This document shows positions 25,825 through 33,890 of a stretch of 64,000 nucleotides of DNA, in pieces. The stretch is from Ruegeria conchae (GTDB lineage Bacteria > Pseudomonadota > Alphaproteobacteria > Rhodobacterales > Rhodobacteraceae): the NCBI RefSeq assembly GCF_000192475.1, contig NZ_AEYW01000006.1, forward strand, positions 1-64,000. The letters are read 5' to 3'. A program made the translations under genes and the position numbers. Numbering within the stretch: position 1 is the first letter of the stretch; each line of letters opens with the position of its first letter. The notes under the pieces were generated by a model. The model was not told the DNA's origin. It searched no databases and worked only from the letters and a program-made list of their open reading frames with translations.

Positions 25825-27143
25825 GCTTGGAGGAGGCCAACGCGCCCATCACCCATCGGCGCGTCCTGAAAATCGCGATGCCGATCGTGCTGTCGAACGC
25901 GACCGTGCCGATCCTTGGCGCGGTCGATACCGGCGTTGTCGGTCAGATGGGGCTGGCAGCACCTATCGGGGCAGTGGGCATGGGTGCGGTGATCCTGTCG
26001 GCGATCTACTGGATTTTCGGCTTTCTGCGGATGGGGACCACCGGGCTGGCCGCACAGGCGCGCGGTGCGGGCGATACAGCAGAAACCGGAGCGTTGCTCA
26101 TGCGCGGCTTGCTGCTGGGCGCAACGGCCGGTTTGGTCTTTATCGCTGCACAAGTTTGGGTATTCCTTGGGGCTTTTGCACTGTCTCCAGCCAGCGCCGA
26201 GGTCGAGTCTCTGACGCGCGCCTATCTGGAAATTCGCATCTGGGGCGCTCCGGCCACGATTGCCCTTTATGCGGTGACAGGCTGGCTGATCGCAGTCGAA
26301 CGCACGCGAGGCGTATTCATCCTGCAGATATGGATGAACGGGCTGAATATCGTGCTGGATCTATGGTTCGTGCTTGGCCTTGGATGGGGTGTCGAAGGCG
26401 TTGCCATTGCCACTCTGATCGCCGAATGGACAGGCCTTGCGTTGGGCTTATGCCTGTGTCGAGAGGCGTTTGGCGGCAACCAGTGGCGGGATTGGCCGCG
26501 AATTTTTGACCCAATGCGTTTGCGCCGGATGATGCAGGTAAACGGTGATATTATGGTGCGCTCGGTTTTGTTGACCGGGGCATTCACAACGTTTCTGTTT
26601 GTCGGTTCCGATCTGGGCGACGTGAATTTGGCGGCCAATCAGGTGCTGTTGCAGTTTCTCGAAATCACTGCCTTTGCTTTGGACGGCTTTGCCTTTTCGG
26701 CTGAAGCGCTTGTCGGTGGAGCCGTCGGCGCGCGCGACCGCCGGAAAGTCCGGCGCGCATCGGTCATGGCTTCGCAATGGGGCGTTGGCGGGGCCGTCGG
26801 GCTTGGGCTGATGTTTTATTTGGCAGGGCCGGCGCTCATCGATCTGATGTCAACATCGCCCGAGGTTCGGGCGACGGCACGCGAATATCTGTTCTGGGCT
26901 GCTCTGGCACCGGTCATCGGGGTGGCAAGCTGGATGTTCGACGGTATCTATATCGGTGCCACCTGGACCCGCGATATGCGCAATGCGATGATCCAGTCGG
27001 TCGCACTGTACGTGGTCGCGCTGTTCGTGCTGGTGCCGACGATGGGTAATCATGGCCTCTGGGCCGCGCTGATGGTCTTGAACATCGCGCGTGGGCTTAC
27101 GCTTGGCTGGCGCTATCCTCGACTTGAGGCACAGATCGCCTAA
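25821..27143 (+). CDS. MATE family efflux transporter
   Basis: Inner-membrane antiporter, likely Na+ or H+ driven, that exports cationic or other small molecules. The 440-residue protein has about twelve hydrophobic segments in two six-helix halves. The N-terminal PIVLSNATVPILGAVDTGVV and the second-half equivalent match MATE repeats. I chose the GTG at 25821, which overlaps the thioesterase stop (GTGA); upstream in-frame sequence is the thioesterase coding region. It shares a 4-base convergent overlap with arsC. The export role of the thioesterase product is possible but not shown. Confidence 0.85.
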   Translation: MSLEEANAPITHRRVLKIAMPIVLSNATVPILGAVDTGVVGQMGLAAPIGAVGMGAVILSAIYWIFGFLRMGTTGLAAQARGAGDTAETGALLMRGLLLGATAGLVFIAAQVWVFLGAFALSPASAEVESLTRAYLEIRIWGAPATIALYAVTGWLIAVERTRGVFILQIWMNGLNIVLDLWFVLGLGWGVEGVAIATLIAEWTGLALGLCLCREAFGGNQWRDWPRIFDPMRLRRMMQVNGDIMVRSVLLTGAFTTFLFVGSDLGDVNLAANQVLLQFLEITAFALDGFAFSAEALVGGAVGARDRRKVRRASVMASQWGVGGAVGLGLMFYLAGPALIDLMSTSPEVRATAREYLFWAALAPVIGVASWMFDGIYIGATWTRDMRNAMIQSVALYVVALFVLVPTMGNHGLWAALMVLNIARGLTLGWRYPRLEAQIA

Positions 27144-27481
27144 AGCAAGTCCAGCAGGTTTTCCGGCGGGCGTCCGATAGCGGCTTTGTCGCCCGCGATG
27201 GCCAACGGGCGCTCGATCAGGATTGGGTGGTCGACCATGGCCTGAATAAGCACCTCATCGGGTGAGGTCTTGGTCAGACCCAGCTCTTTGAACGTCTTCT
27301 CTCCGTTGCGCATCATGCTGATCGCCGGGATATTCAGCTTGGCCAGAACTGTCCGGATTTCATCAGCCGAGGGCGCGTCTTCAAGATATTTGCGCACCTC
27401 AGGCTGTGCACCGTTTTCCTGCAACAATGCCAAACCCGCGCGGGACTTGGAGCAGCGCGGGTTGTGCCAATATTCGATCAT
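27140..27481 (-). CDS. arsC: ArsC-family protein (arsenate reductase-like)
   Basis: A 113-residue thioredoxin-fold protein. The N-terminal [14 protein letters not shown] holds the single active Cys at residue 10, and [20 protein letters not shown] is the usual family end. In E. coli-type ArsC this Cys with glutaredoxin reduces arsenate to arsenite. No arsB, arsR or acr3 is close, so true arsenate reductase function is uncertain. It is the last gene of the DUF952-DUF1330-pyrD operon and overlaps pyrD by 4 bases. Confidence 0.85.
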   Translation of the reverse strand: MIEYWHNPRCSKSRAGLALLQENGAQPEVRKYLEDAPSADEIRTVLAKLNIPAISMMRNGEKTFKELGLTKTSPDEVLIQAMVDHPILIERPLAIAGDKAAIGRPPENLLDLL

Positions 27482-28536
27482 AGCCAGTCCTCTCGTTTGC
27501 TGCCCACCGCCTGCGCGACCGAGGTGTATCCGTCGCGTGCCAGCAGGTCATCCAACCCCTGCGCGATTTCAGCGGCCAGAGAAATCCCTCCATAAACCAT
27601 CGCCGTGTAGAACTGCACTGCGGAAGCACCGGCGCAGATCTTGGCATAGGCCTGTTCTGCTGAGCTGATGCCGCCAACCCCGATCAGCGGGATATCTGCG
27701 CCCGTCAACTGGCTGAGCTGCGCCAGCACACGTGTCGATTTCTCGAACAGGGGCGCGCCGGATAGGCCACCAGCCTGATCCTTGTGTGCACTGCGCAGGC
27801 CATCGCGCGACAGTGTGGTGTTGGTTGCGATCACCGCGTCCACACTGGTTTCACCGGCGACATCGGCGATGTCCTGCAATTCGGCCTCGGTCAGGTCAGG
27901 GGCGATTTTCAGGAAGATCGGGATCGGGCGGGGCAGGGCGTTTCGGGTTTCGATCACACCGCTGAGCAGCGCAGTTAGCGCCGCTTTGCCCTGCAAATCT
28001 CGTAGTCTTTCGGTATTGGGCGAGGACACGTTGACGGTGGCAAAGTCCAGATGCGCAGCGCAATGGGCAAGCACTTTGGCGAAGTCTCCAGGCCTAGCGT
28101 CACTGTCCTTGTTGGCCCCAAGGTTCAACCCGATCACTGCATCCTTTGGGCGCTGCGCCAGACGCGCGGCCATGACCTCCATACCTTCATTGTTGAAACC
28201 AAAGCGGTTGATCGCCGCGTGGTCTTCGGTCAGGCGGAAGAGGCGTGGTTTTGGATTGCCGGGCTGTGGGCGGGGTGTCACCGCGCCCACTTCGATAAAC
28301 CCGAATCCGGCGCGCGAGAGCGGTGTCAGCGCCTCACCATTTTTGTCAAACCCCGCAGCCAGTCCAACGGGGTTTGGCAAATCCAGGCCTGCAACACGGG
28401 TTTTAAGACGATCCGATGTGACCGGCCCGGGCGTCGGTGCCAGCCCCGAGGTCAGGGCCTTGATCGAAAGCCCGTGTGCAGTTTCAGGGTCAAGGCGGTG
28501 CAGGGCGGCCAGCCCCAGTTTCTCAGTCAGTTTCAT
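27478..28536 (-). CDS. pyrD: Dihydroorotate dehydrogenase (quinone), class 2
   Basis: Oxidises dihydroorotate to orotate, passing electrons to quinone at the membrane. The 352-residue protein belongs to the membrane-associated class 2, with the N-terminal extension ([18 protein letters not shown], amphipathic helices). FMN contacts include [12 protein letters not shown] near residue 58 and [14 protein letters not shown] near residue 170, where Ser is the class 2 catalytic base. Overlaps of 4 bases on both sides place it in an operon with DUF1330 and arsC. Confidence 0.94.
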   Translation of the reverse strand: MKLTEKLGLAALHRLDPETAHGLSIKALTSGLAPTPGPVTSDRLKTRVAGLDLPNPVGLAAGFDKNGEALTPLSRAGFGFIEVGAVTPRPQPGNPKPRLFRLTEDHAAINRFGFNNEGMEVMAARLAQRPKDAVIGLNLGANKDSDARPGDFAKVLAHCAAHLDFATVNVSSPNTERLRDLQGKAALTALLSGVIETRNALPRPIPIFLKIAPDLTEAELQDIADVAGETSVDAVIATNTTLSRDGLRSAHKDQAGGLSGAPLFEKSTRVLAQLSQLTGADIPLIGVGGISSAEQAYAKICAGASAVQFYTAMVYGGISLAAEIAQGLDDLLARDGYTSVAQAVGSKREDWL

Positions 28537-28964
28537 CCGAAGGAAGCTCCACCCTCTGTTGGCGCGCAGCGGATCAGGCGCGAGGTTTCAACGGCGGCTT
28601 GCCGGTGCATCACGGCAGCGCGATAAGCTGGGTCGGTCACCATCTCAAGAAACGCATGGGTGGTGGGATAGCGGGCGATAAACACTTCGTCCCATTCTTC
28701 ATCCTGCGGCCCGATTAGCGTGGTCTGAAACGTACCGCGCCAAAGGATCGTTGCACCTATGCGGGCGATGATTGGGGTAGTCTCTGCCCCGTAATTGCGG
28801 TAGGCTTGCGCTCCGGTCAACCCAGCATTGGCCAGCGGATGATCCGACGGATACTGCGCTGTGTCGCGGAACTTCACCAAGTTGAGCATCTCGATCGGAT
28901 GGTCACGGTTGAGGTCTTTGAATGCCTCAAACTGTTCCCGATCCGGGTCGATGAAGCGGGTCAT
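28533..28964 (-). CDS. DUF1330 family protein
   Basis: A 143-residue cytoplasmic protein with the ferredoxin-like alpha-beta core of DUF1330: [16 protein letters not shown] near residue 23, a middle [18 protein letters not shown] and [17 protein letters not shown] near residue 92. The fold is dimeric in known members; function is unknown. It overlaps DUF952 upstream and pyrD downstream by 4 bases each. Confidence 0.8.
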   Translation of the reverse strand: MTRFIDPDREQFEAFKDLNRDHPIEMLNLVKFRDTAQYPSDHPLANAGLTGAQAYRNYGAETTPIIARIGATILWRGTFQTTLIGPQDEEWDEVFIARYPTTHAFLEMVTDPAYRAAVMHRQAAVETSRLIRCAPTEGGASFG

Positions 28965-29299
28965 TCCATCCCCTCCGGGAACCGGTGGGCTTGACCATCA
29001 AAGGGCAGGTCTTGCGACCAAATCACGTCCGACATTCGAATTTGACGATAAAGGTGAGGAAACAGCGCACCGCCGCGCGAGACCTCCCATTTCAGATCGT
29101 CGCCCATGGCATCCGCATCACATGCCAGAAGTGTTAACCCCGCGACACCAGCGAAGTGCTTGGCGGCTGTCTCTGCAGCCTGTTCGGCGGTTGAGAAATG
29201 GACGAACCCATCTGTCACATCAATCGGAGCCCCGTTCGAGGCTCCGTGTGCCTGCAAGTCGGCCCACTCGTCGGCCCGGAAAATCTTGTAAATCAGCAT
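28961..29299 (-). CDS. DUF952 family protein
   Basis: A 112-residue protein of the DUF952 type: IYKIFRADEWADLQAHG at the start and DGFVHFSTAEQAAETAAKHF near residue 31 are the family features. FVHFST is its best-conserved block. Function is unknown, though a nucleic-acid or small-molecule role has been proposed for the fold. The ATG at 29299 gives the standard start. It is the first gene of the operon that runs to arsC. Confidence 0.82.
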   Translation of the reverse strand: MLIYKIFRADEWADLQAHGASNGAPIDVTDGFVHFSTAEQAAETAAKHFAGVAGLTLLACDADAMGDDLKWEVSRGGALFPHLYRQIRMSDVIWSQDLPFDGQAHRFPEGME

Positions 29300-29408
29300 A
29301 TCGGTCTGATGCCTTGCGCGTCGGGTAGAATCAAGCCGGATTTCCCCCTTTGACTCTTCGCCGCGCAACGCGCACGATCACGACAAAACAACGATAGGGA
29401 GTTTTGAG

Positions 29409-30986
29409 ATGTTCACCCGATTTTTAACTTCGGTGGCTGTATTGGGCCTGACAGCCGGTATGGCGGCTGCCGAATACAAGCTTACGATTTTGCACACCAA
29501 TGACTTTCACTCGCGCATTGAACCGATCAACAAGTACGACAGCGCTTGTGGTGATGAAGACAATGCCGAGGGTAAGTGTTTTGGCGGCTCGGCACGTCTG
29601 GTGACCGCGGTGGAAGAGGCGCGTGGACGGGCCGAAAACTCGATTCTCGTGGACGGAGGTGACCAGTTTCAGGGCTCTTTGTTCTATACCTACTACAAGG
29701 GCAAAGTCGCCGCTGAGTTCATGAACAAACTGGGCTATAACGCGATGACCGTAGGCAACCACGAGTTTGACGATGGCCCCGAAGTGTTACGTGGCTTCAT
29801 CGATTCGGTTGATTTCCCGGTTCTGATGTCAAATGCCGATATAGCGGACGAAGAACTTCTGACCGACAAGATCAAGAAATCCACCGTGATTGAGGTGGGC
29901 GGTGAGAAGATCGGCCTGATTGGTTTGACGCCGGAAGACACACATGACCTGGCGTCGCCGGGACCGAATATCACCTTCTCGGATCCAGTGCCTGCGGTTC
30001 AGGATGAAGTGGACAGATTGACCGCAGAGGGCGTGAACAAGATCATCGTCCTCAGCCATTCGGGTTATGGGGTGGATCAGCGCGTGGCGCAGGAAACCAC
30101 TGGTGTCGACGTGATTGTAGGCGGTCATTCGAATACCTACTTGTCGAACACGTCCGATAAAGCAGCGGGACCGTATCCGACCGTAGTGAACGGGGTGCAG
30201 ATCGTGCAGGCGTATGCCTATGGCAAATTCCTGGGCGAACTCAATGTGACATTCGACGATGACGGCAATGTCGTTGCGGCTGTTGGTGAGCCGCTGATCA
30301 TGGACAATTCCGTGACCGAGGACCCGAGTTCGCTGGACCGCATCGCTGAGCTGGCCGTTCCGCTCGAAGAGATTCGTAAAAAAGTTGTGGCCGAGGCTGC
30401 AGACGCGATTGAAGGCGATCGGTCGGTCTGCCGCGTACAGGAATGCGCGATGGGCAATCTTGTTGCGGATGCGATGTTGGCGCGGGTCGCGGATCAGGGC
30501 GTCCAGCTTGCGATTGCAAACTCGGGCGGGCTGCGAGCCTCAATCGACCCAGGCGAGGTGACCATGGGCGAGGTGCTGACGGTTCTGCCGTTCCAGAACA
30601 CGCTCTCGACCTTTGAGATCAGCGGCCAGGGTGTCATTGATGCGCTTGAGAATGGCGTGAGCCAGGTTGAAGAGGTCAAAGGTCGCTTCCCGCAGGTGGC
30701 GGGTATGACCTTTACCTGGGATCCATCGGTTGCACCGAATGAAGGCCGGGTTGTCGAGGTCTTGGTCGCCAACGGCGACGGGTTCGCACCAATTGACCCG
30801 GCGGCGACATATCTGGTTGTCACAAACAACTATGTCCGCAACGGTGGTGACGGGTACAGCGTATTCTCAGGCGATGACAAGAACGCTTATGACTTTGGCC
30901 CCGATTTGGCGGATGTAACGGCCGAATACCTTGCCGAAAACGCCCCATACCAGCCCTATCTGGACGGTCGTATCAAACAAAAGTAA
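29409..30986 (+). CDS. Periplasmic 5'-nucleotidase / UshA-type metallophosphatase
   Basis: Exported bifunctional nucleotidase, 525 residues. A signal peptide with AAA before EYK covers residues 1-21. The metallophosphatase domain (about 22-320) has HTNDFHSRIEP, DGGDQFQGS, GNHEFDDG and VGGHSN in order, all dinuclear metal ligands. The C-terminal nucleotidase domain (about 340-525) has NSGGLRASIDPGE and RNGGDGYSVF for nucleotide binding. It would release nucleosides and phosphate from external nucleotides, which fits the salvage operon elsewhere in the window. GGGAGTTTTGAG precedes the ATG. Confidence 0.9.
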   Translation: MFTRFLTSVAVLGLTAGMAAAEYKLTILHTNDFHSRIEPINKYDSACGDEDNAEGKCFGGSARLVTAVEEARGRAENSILVDGGDQFQGSLFYTYYKGKVAAEFMNKLGYNAMTVGNHEFDDGPEVLRGFIDSVDFPVLMSNADIADEELLTDKIKKSTVIEVGGEKIGLIGLTPEDTHDLASPGPNITFSDPVPAVQDEVDRLTAEGVNKIIVLSHSGYGVDQRVAQETTGVDVIVGGHSNTYLSNTSDKAAGPYPTVVNGVQIVQAYAYGKFLGELNVTFDDDGNVVAAVGEPLIMDNSVTEDPSSLDRIAELAVPLEEIRKKVVAEAADAIEGDRSVCRVQECAMGNLVADAMLARVADQGVQLAIANSGGLRASIDPGEVTMGEVLTVLPFQNTLSTFEISGQGVIDALENGVSQVEEVKGRFPQVAGMTFTWDPSVAPNEGRVVEVLVANGDGFAPIDPAATYLVVTNNYVRNGGDGYSVFSGDDKNAYDFGPDLADVTAEYLAENAPYQPYLDGRIKQK

Positions 30987-31007
30987 GGCTAGCACAACAA
31001 ACGGAAA

Positions 31008-31035
31008 GGCCGCCCATTGCAGGCGGCCTTTTTTT
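31008..31035 (+). terminator. Intrinsic terminator after the 5'-nucleotidase gene
   Basis: GGCCGCC (31008-31014) and GGCGGCC (31022-31028) form a 7-bp stem with a 7-base loop and seven T residues. This is the clearest rho-independent terminator in the window. It may also act, more weakly, for the convergent gene at 31039. Confidence 0.92.
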
Positions 31036-31038
31036 GGT

Positions 31039-32691
31039 TCAGTCGAACTTGTACTCAGGCCAAAGCGCTTGGTCGAAGCCGTCTAACATAGGTTGAATGT
31101 GGTATGTGACATCACGCCAGCCGCCTATGGAACGGGTCGAGATTCTCTGGCGTACCTGATCGACACTGGCAGTGCGCACTTGCTGTGTATTTCTTTCAGG
31201 GTGCATCATCTGTTCGTCCCATCCGATGCCGCAAAACGCTGTAATGTTCTTGCTATGAGTTTCGGGATCGGCGACCAGCTCTTCGTAAGATACCGACAGG
31301 ATACGGTCCCCGAAGATGTTGTTCCAGTGCGCCATATAGCGCCTGTACAGGTTGGCCGAATGCGCAATTGCCTTAAGATCAGACGCATAGCGCAGCCCCG
31401 GTTCAGGAAAACGCCTGATCCATTTGGACAGGCCAACATCCCGCGGATCGCGGATCATGTTGATAACCCGGGCTTCAGGGAAAGCCGCTAATAAAAATCC
31501 AACCCGCTGATAATTGTGAGGCATCTTGTCGACAAATGCAGTTGAACCCTTGGGGGGCGGTGGCATTAGTCTGCGGAATTCCTGTGCAAAGTCTGCGGCT
31601 GCATTCGCGTCAAAAGGCGTGTTCGAATCCAGATAGGAATTTGAAAGATCAGCCCCCAGCATAAGCTCTCCGCAGCCAACAACACCGGGTAGGGAACTCA
31701 ACATCATTTCCATCAATGTCGTGCCCGACCGGGGCTGCCCCACCACAAAAATCGGTCTTGGCTCGCCGTCAGGCATCGAACCAATTGAAGACATATCATC
31801 GGTGAACAGGCTGCAAATTTCGCTTTGCTTTTTCTCTTCAATTGCGAAGTCATACGGGTTCGTCGCATGTTGTGCCGCATTGGCGCGCGCGAATAGAGGC
31901 AACGCCACATGCAACCCTTTGCGTGCCAAAGTCACGTTTGCCTTTGCAAAGCCAAGCAATGAATCGTCGTGATCGCTTTGTGAAATCGCGGTTTCAATGG
32001 TGTCGGCAAGTTCCTCTGCTTGCTTTTCATCCGCTACCATCGACATTTGGTATAGCGCCGCAGCTGAAACAGGATTTGCCGCAAGAACAGAGAGCAAGAT
32101 CTGCCTTGACCCGTCCTTGTCGCCGGCCTGATGCAGGTTCACTGCTTTTCGGATGGCGATGTCTTCTTTTTCAGGTGCTATCTCAAAGGCGCGTGAAATA
32201 TCTTCGGTGCTTTGTTGCGCAAAGCCGATCTGCCCATAGGCCCGGGCACGCGATGAAAGCAGATCAGCATTATCAGGATCAGTCGCCAATTTTTGCGTGG
32301 CATGTTCGATGATCAAGCGCCAGTTCTGCCCTTTGAGCTGGATTTCGTCGATGACACGAACCAGTTCTTTGCTGTTGGGGAAACGCGCCAGCTTTTGTTC
32401 GGCATACGTAAGCGCGCGTGGGATTTGCCCTGTTTGCATCAGCGCATTTGCCAGATTTTCAACAAATTGCACATCGTCTGGCTTCATGCGCGATGCTTCG
32501 GCGAAATGGGGAATGGCTTGCTTGTACCGCTTCATCTCAGTCAGCACAAAACCAACAATGGCTTGATAATCTGAATCCTTGGGGAATTTCTTGATGCCCA
32601 GTTGCGCCTTTTTCAGTGCCTGAGGCAGCTTTCCCGCCTCAAGATCACTTAGTGCTTTGCTTTTGAGAGAGTTCGGGGTCTGTTGTGCCAT
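31039..32691 (-). CDS. TPR-repeat sulfotransferase
   Basis: A 550-residue two-part protein. Residues 1 to about 290 form tandem tetratricopeptide repeats (LGIKKFPKDSDYQAIVGFVL and similar helix pairs, with a 34-residue period). Residues from about 310 are a sulfotransferase with the PAPS 5'-phosphate loop VGQPRSGTTLMEMML and the 3'-phosphate motif INMIRDPRDVGLSKW near residue 415. It would transfer sulfate to a protein, sugar or small molecule recruited by the TPRs. Divergent from mnmH. No signal peptide is visible. Confidence 0.85.
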   Translation of the reverse strand: MAQQTPNSLKSKALSDLEAGKLPQALKKAQLGIKKFPKDSDYQAIVGFVLTEMKRYKQAIPHFAEASRMKPDDVQFVENLANALMQTGQIPRALTYAEQKLARFPNSKELVRVIDEIQLKGQNWRLIIEHATQKLATDPDNADLLSSRARAYGQIGFAQQSTEDISRAFEIAPEKEDIAIRKAVNLHQAGDKDGSRQILLSVLAANPVSAAALYQMSMVADEKQAEELADTIETAISQSDHDDSLLGFAKANVTLARKGLHVALPLFARANAAQHATNPYDFAIEEKKQSEICSLFTDDMSSIGSMPDGEPRPIFVVGQPRSGTTLMEMMLSSLPGVVGCGELMLGADLSNSYLDSNTPFDANAAADFAQEFRRLMPPPPKGSTAFVDKMPHNYQRVGFLLAAFPEARVINMIRDPRDVGLSKWIRRFPEPGLRYASDLKAIAHSANLYRRYMAHWNNIFGDRILSVSYEELVADPETHSKNITAFCGIGWDEQMMHPERNTQQVRTASVDQVRQRISTRSIGGWRDVTYHIQPMLDGFDQALWPEYKFD

Positions 32692-32837
32692 TCGAGCGCA
32701 GGTCCCATGAATGAAATCTATTTAGAAAGTTCATTACCCAAGCGCACGCGTATTGCAATGGCTCATCAATGCGGCGTTCCGGTGTCACTGATGGCCGCTT
32801 GCTTTTCTTCTGCCGATAGGCGCGATAGACCGTTGGC

Positions 32838-33890
32838 ATGACATTGAAATTCTCCAGTCTGGCACAGCTTTACAGCCACGAGTTTGATACGGTCATCGAC
32901 GTGCGAAGCCCAGCTGAGTTCGTCGAGGATCACATGCCCGGCGCCATCAACCTTCCCGTTCTGAACGATGAAGAGCGTGCGCGGGTTGGCACCATGTATG
33001 TCCAGCAAAGCCCGTTTCTGGCCCGCAAGTTGGGTGCGGCACTGGTATTTCGCAATGCAGCGGATCACATTGAGAACCGACTTAGCCACCATGAGGGAGA
33101 CTGGAAACCCTTGGTTTATTGCTGGCGTGGTGGTCAGCGATCCGGGTCCTTCGGCTGGATGCTTCAGCAGATTGGCTGGCGCGCCGAGGTGGTTGAAGGC
33201 GGATACCGATCCTATCGCCGGATGGTGAAGCAATACCTTTATGATGATGCGCTGCCCTATCGGCTGGTCGCACTGGACGGATACACCGGGACGGCCAAAA
33301 CTAACCTGCTAGCACACCTGCAGACGTTAGGTGTTCAGGTGGTTGATCTGGAAGGGTTGGCCAATCACCGAGGATCATTGTTGGGCGAAATGCCCGGCGG
33401 CCAACCGAGTCAGAAAGCGTTTGAATCCGCTTTGACCGCAGCTCTGGTCGAAATGGACGAGGCCCGGCCGATCGTAGTTGAGGCGGAGTCGTCGAAAATC
33501 GGAAGCCTGATCCTGCCACCCAGCCTTTGGTCTGCCCTGTGTTCGGCACCTAGAATTCAAATCAATGCGCCGATCGAGGCGCGGACGGAGTATCTGGTTT
33601 CGGCCTATGACGACATCTTGTCAGATAGAGAAAGGCTACGAGACCGATTGTCACCGCTGCGGCTTCATCGTGGCCATGATGTTGTAGATGGTTGGTTGGA
33701 TTTGATTGACGCGGGGGACAAAAGGGCTCTGACTCAGGCACTGATGGAGCAGCACTATGATCCGGCTTACGCCAAATCCCGTAAAGCACAACACGCTGAG
33801 GTAATCGCCCAGATTGATGCGCCGTCACTTGATGGCAAGGGGTTGTCCGCGACAGCGGAACAGATCGAAAGGATACTTGATCAGTTGTGA
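32838..33890 (+). CDS. mnmH: tRNA 2-selenouridine synthase
   Basis: Replaces sulfur by selenium in the 2-thiouridine of certain wobble positions, using selenophosphate. The 350-residue protein has an N-terminal rhodanese domain with the active Cys in YCWRGGQRS near residue 93. The P-loop-like GYTGTAKT near residue 155 differs from the classic GxxGxGKT by an Ala in place of the last Gly. Both parts are found in MnmH/SelU. The selD gene, which makes its co-substrate, lies tail to tail with a 10-base overlap. Confidence 0.92.
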   Translation: MTLKFSSLAQLYSHEFDTVIDVRSPAEFVEDHMPGAINLPVLNDEERARVGTMYVQQSPFLARKLGAALVFRNAADHIENRLSHHEGDWKPLVYCWRGGQRSGSFGWMLQQIGWRAEVVEGGYRSYRRMVKQYLYDDALPYRLVALDGYTGTAKTNLLAHLQTLGVQVVDLEGLANHRGSLLGEMPGGQPSQKAFESALTAALVEMDEARPIVVEAESSKIGSLILPPSLWSALCSAPRIQINAPIEARTEYLVSAYDDILSDRERLRDRLSPLRLHRGHDVVDGWLDLIDAGDKRALTQALMEQHYDPAYAKSRKAQHAEVIAQIDAPSLDGKGLSATAEQIERILDQL

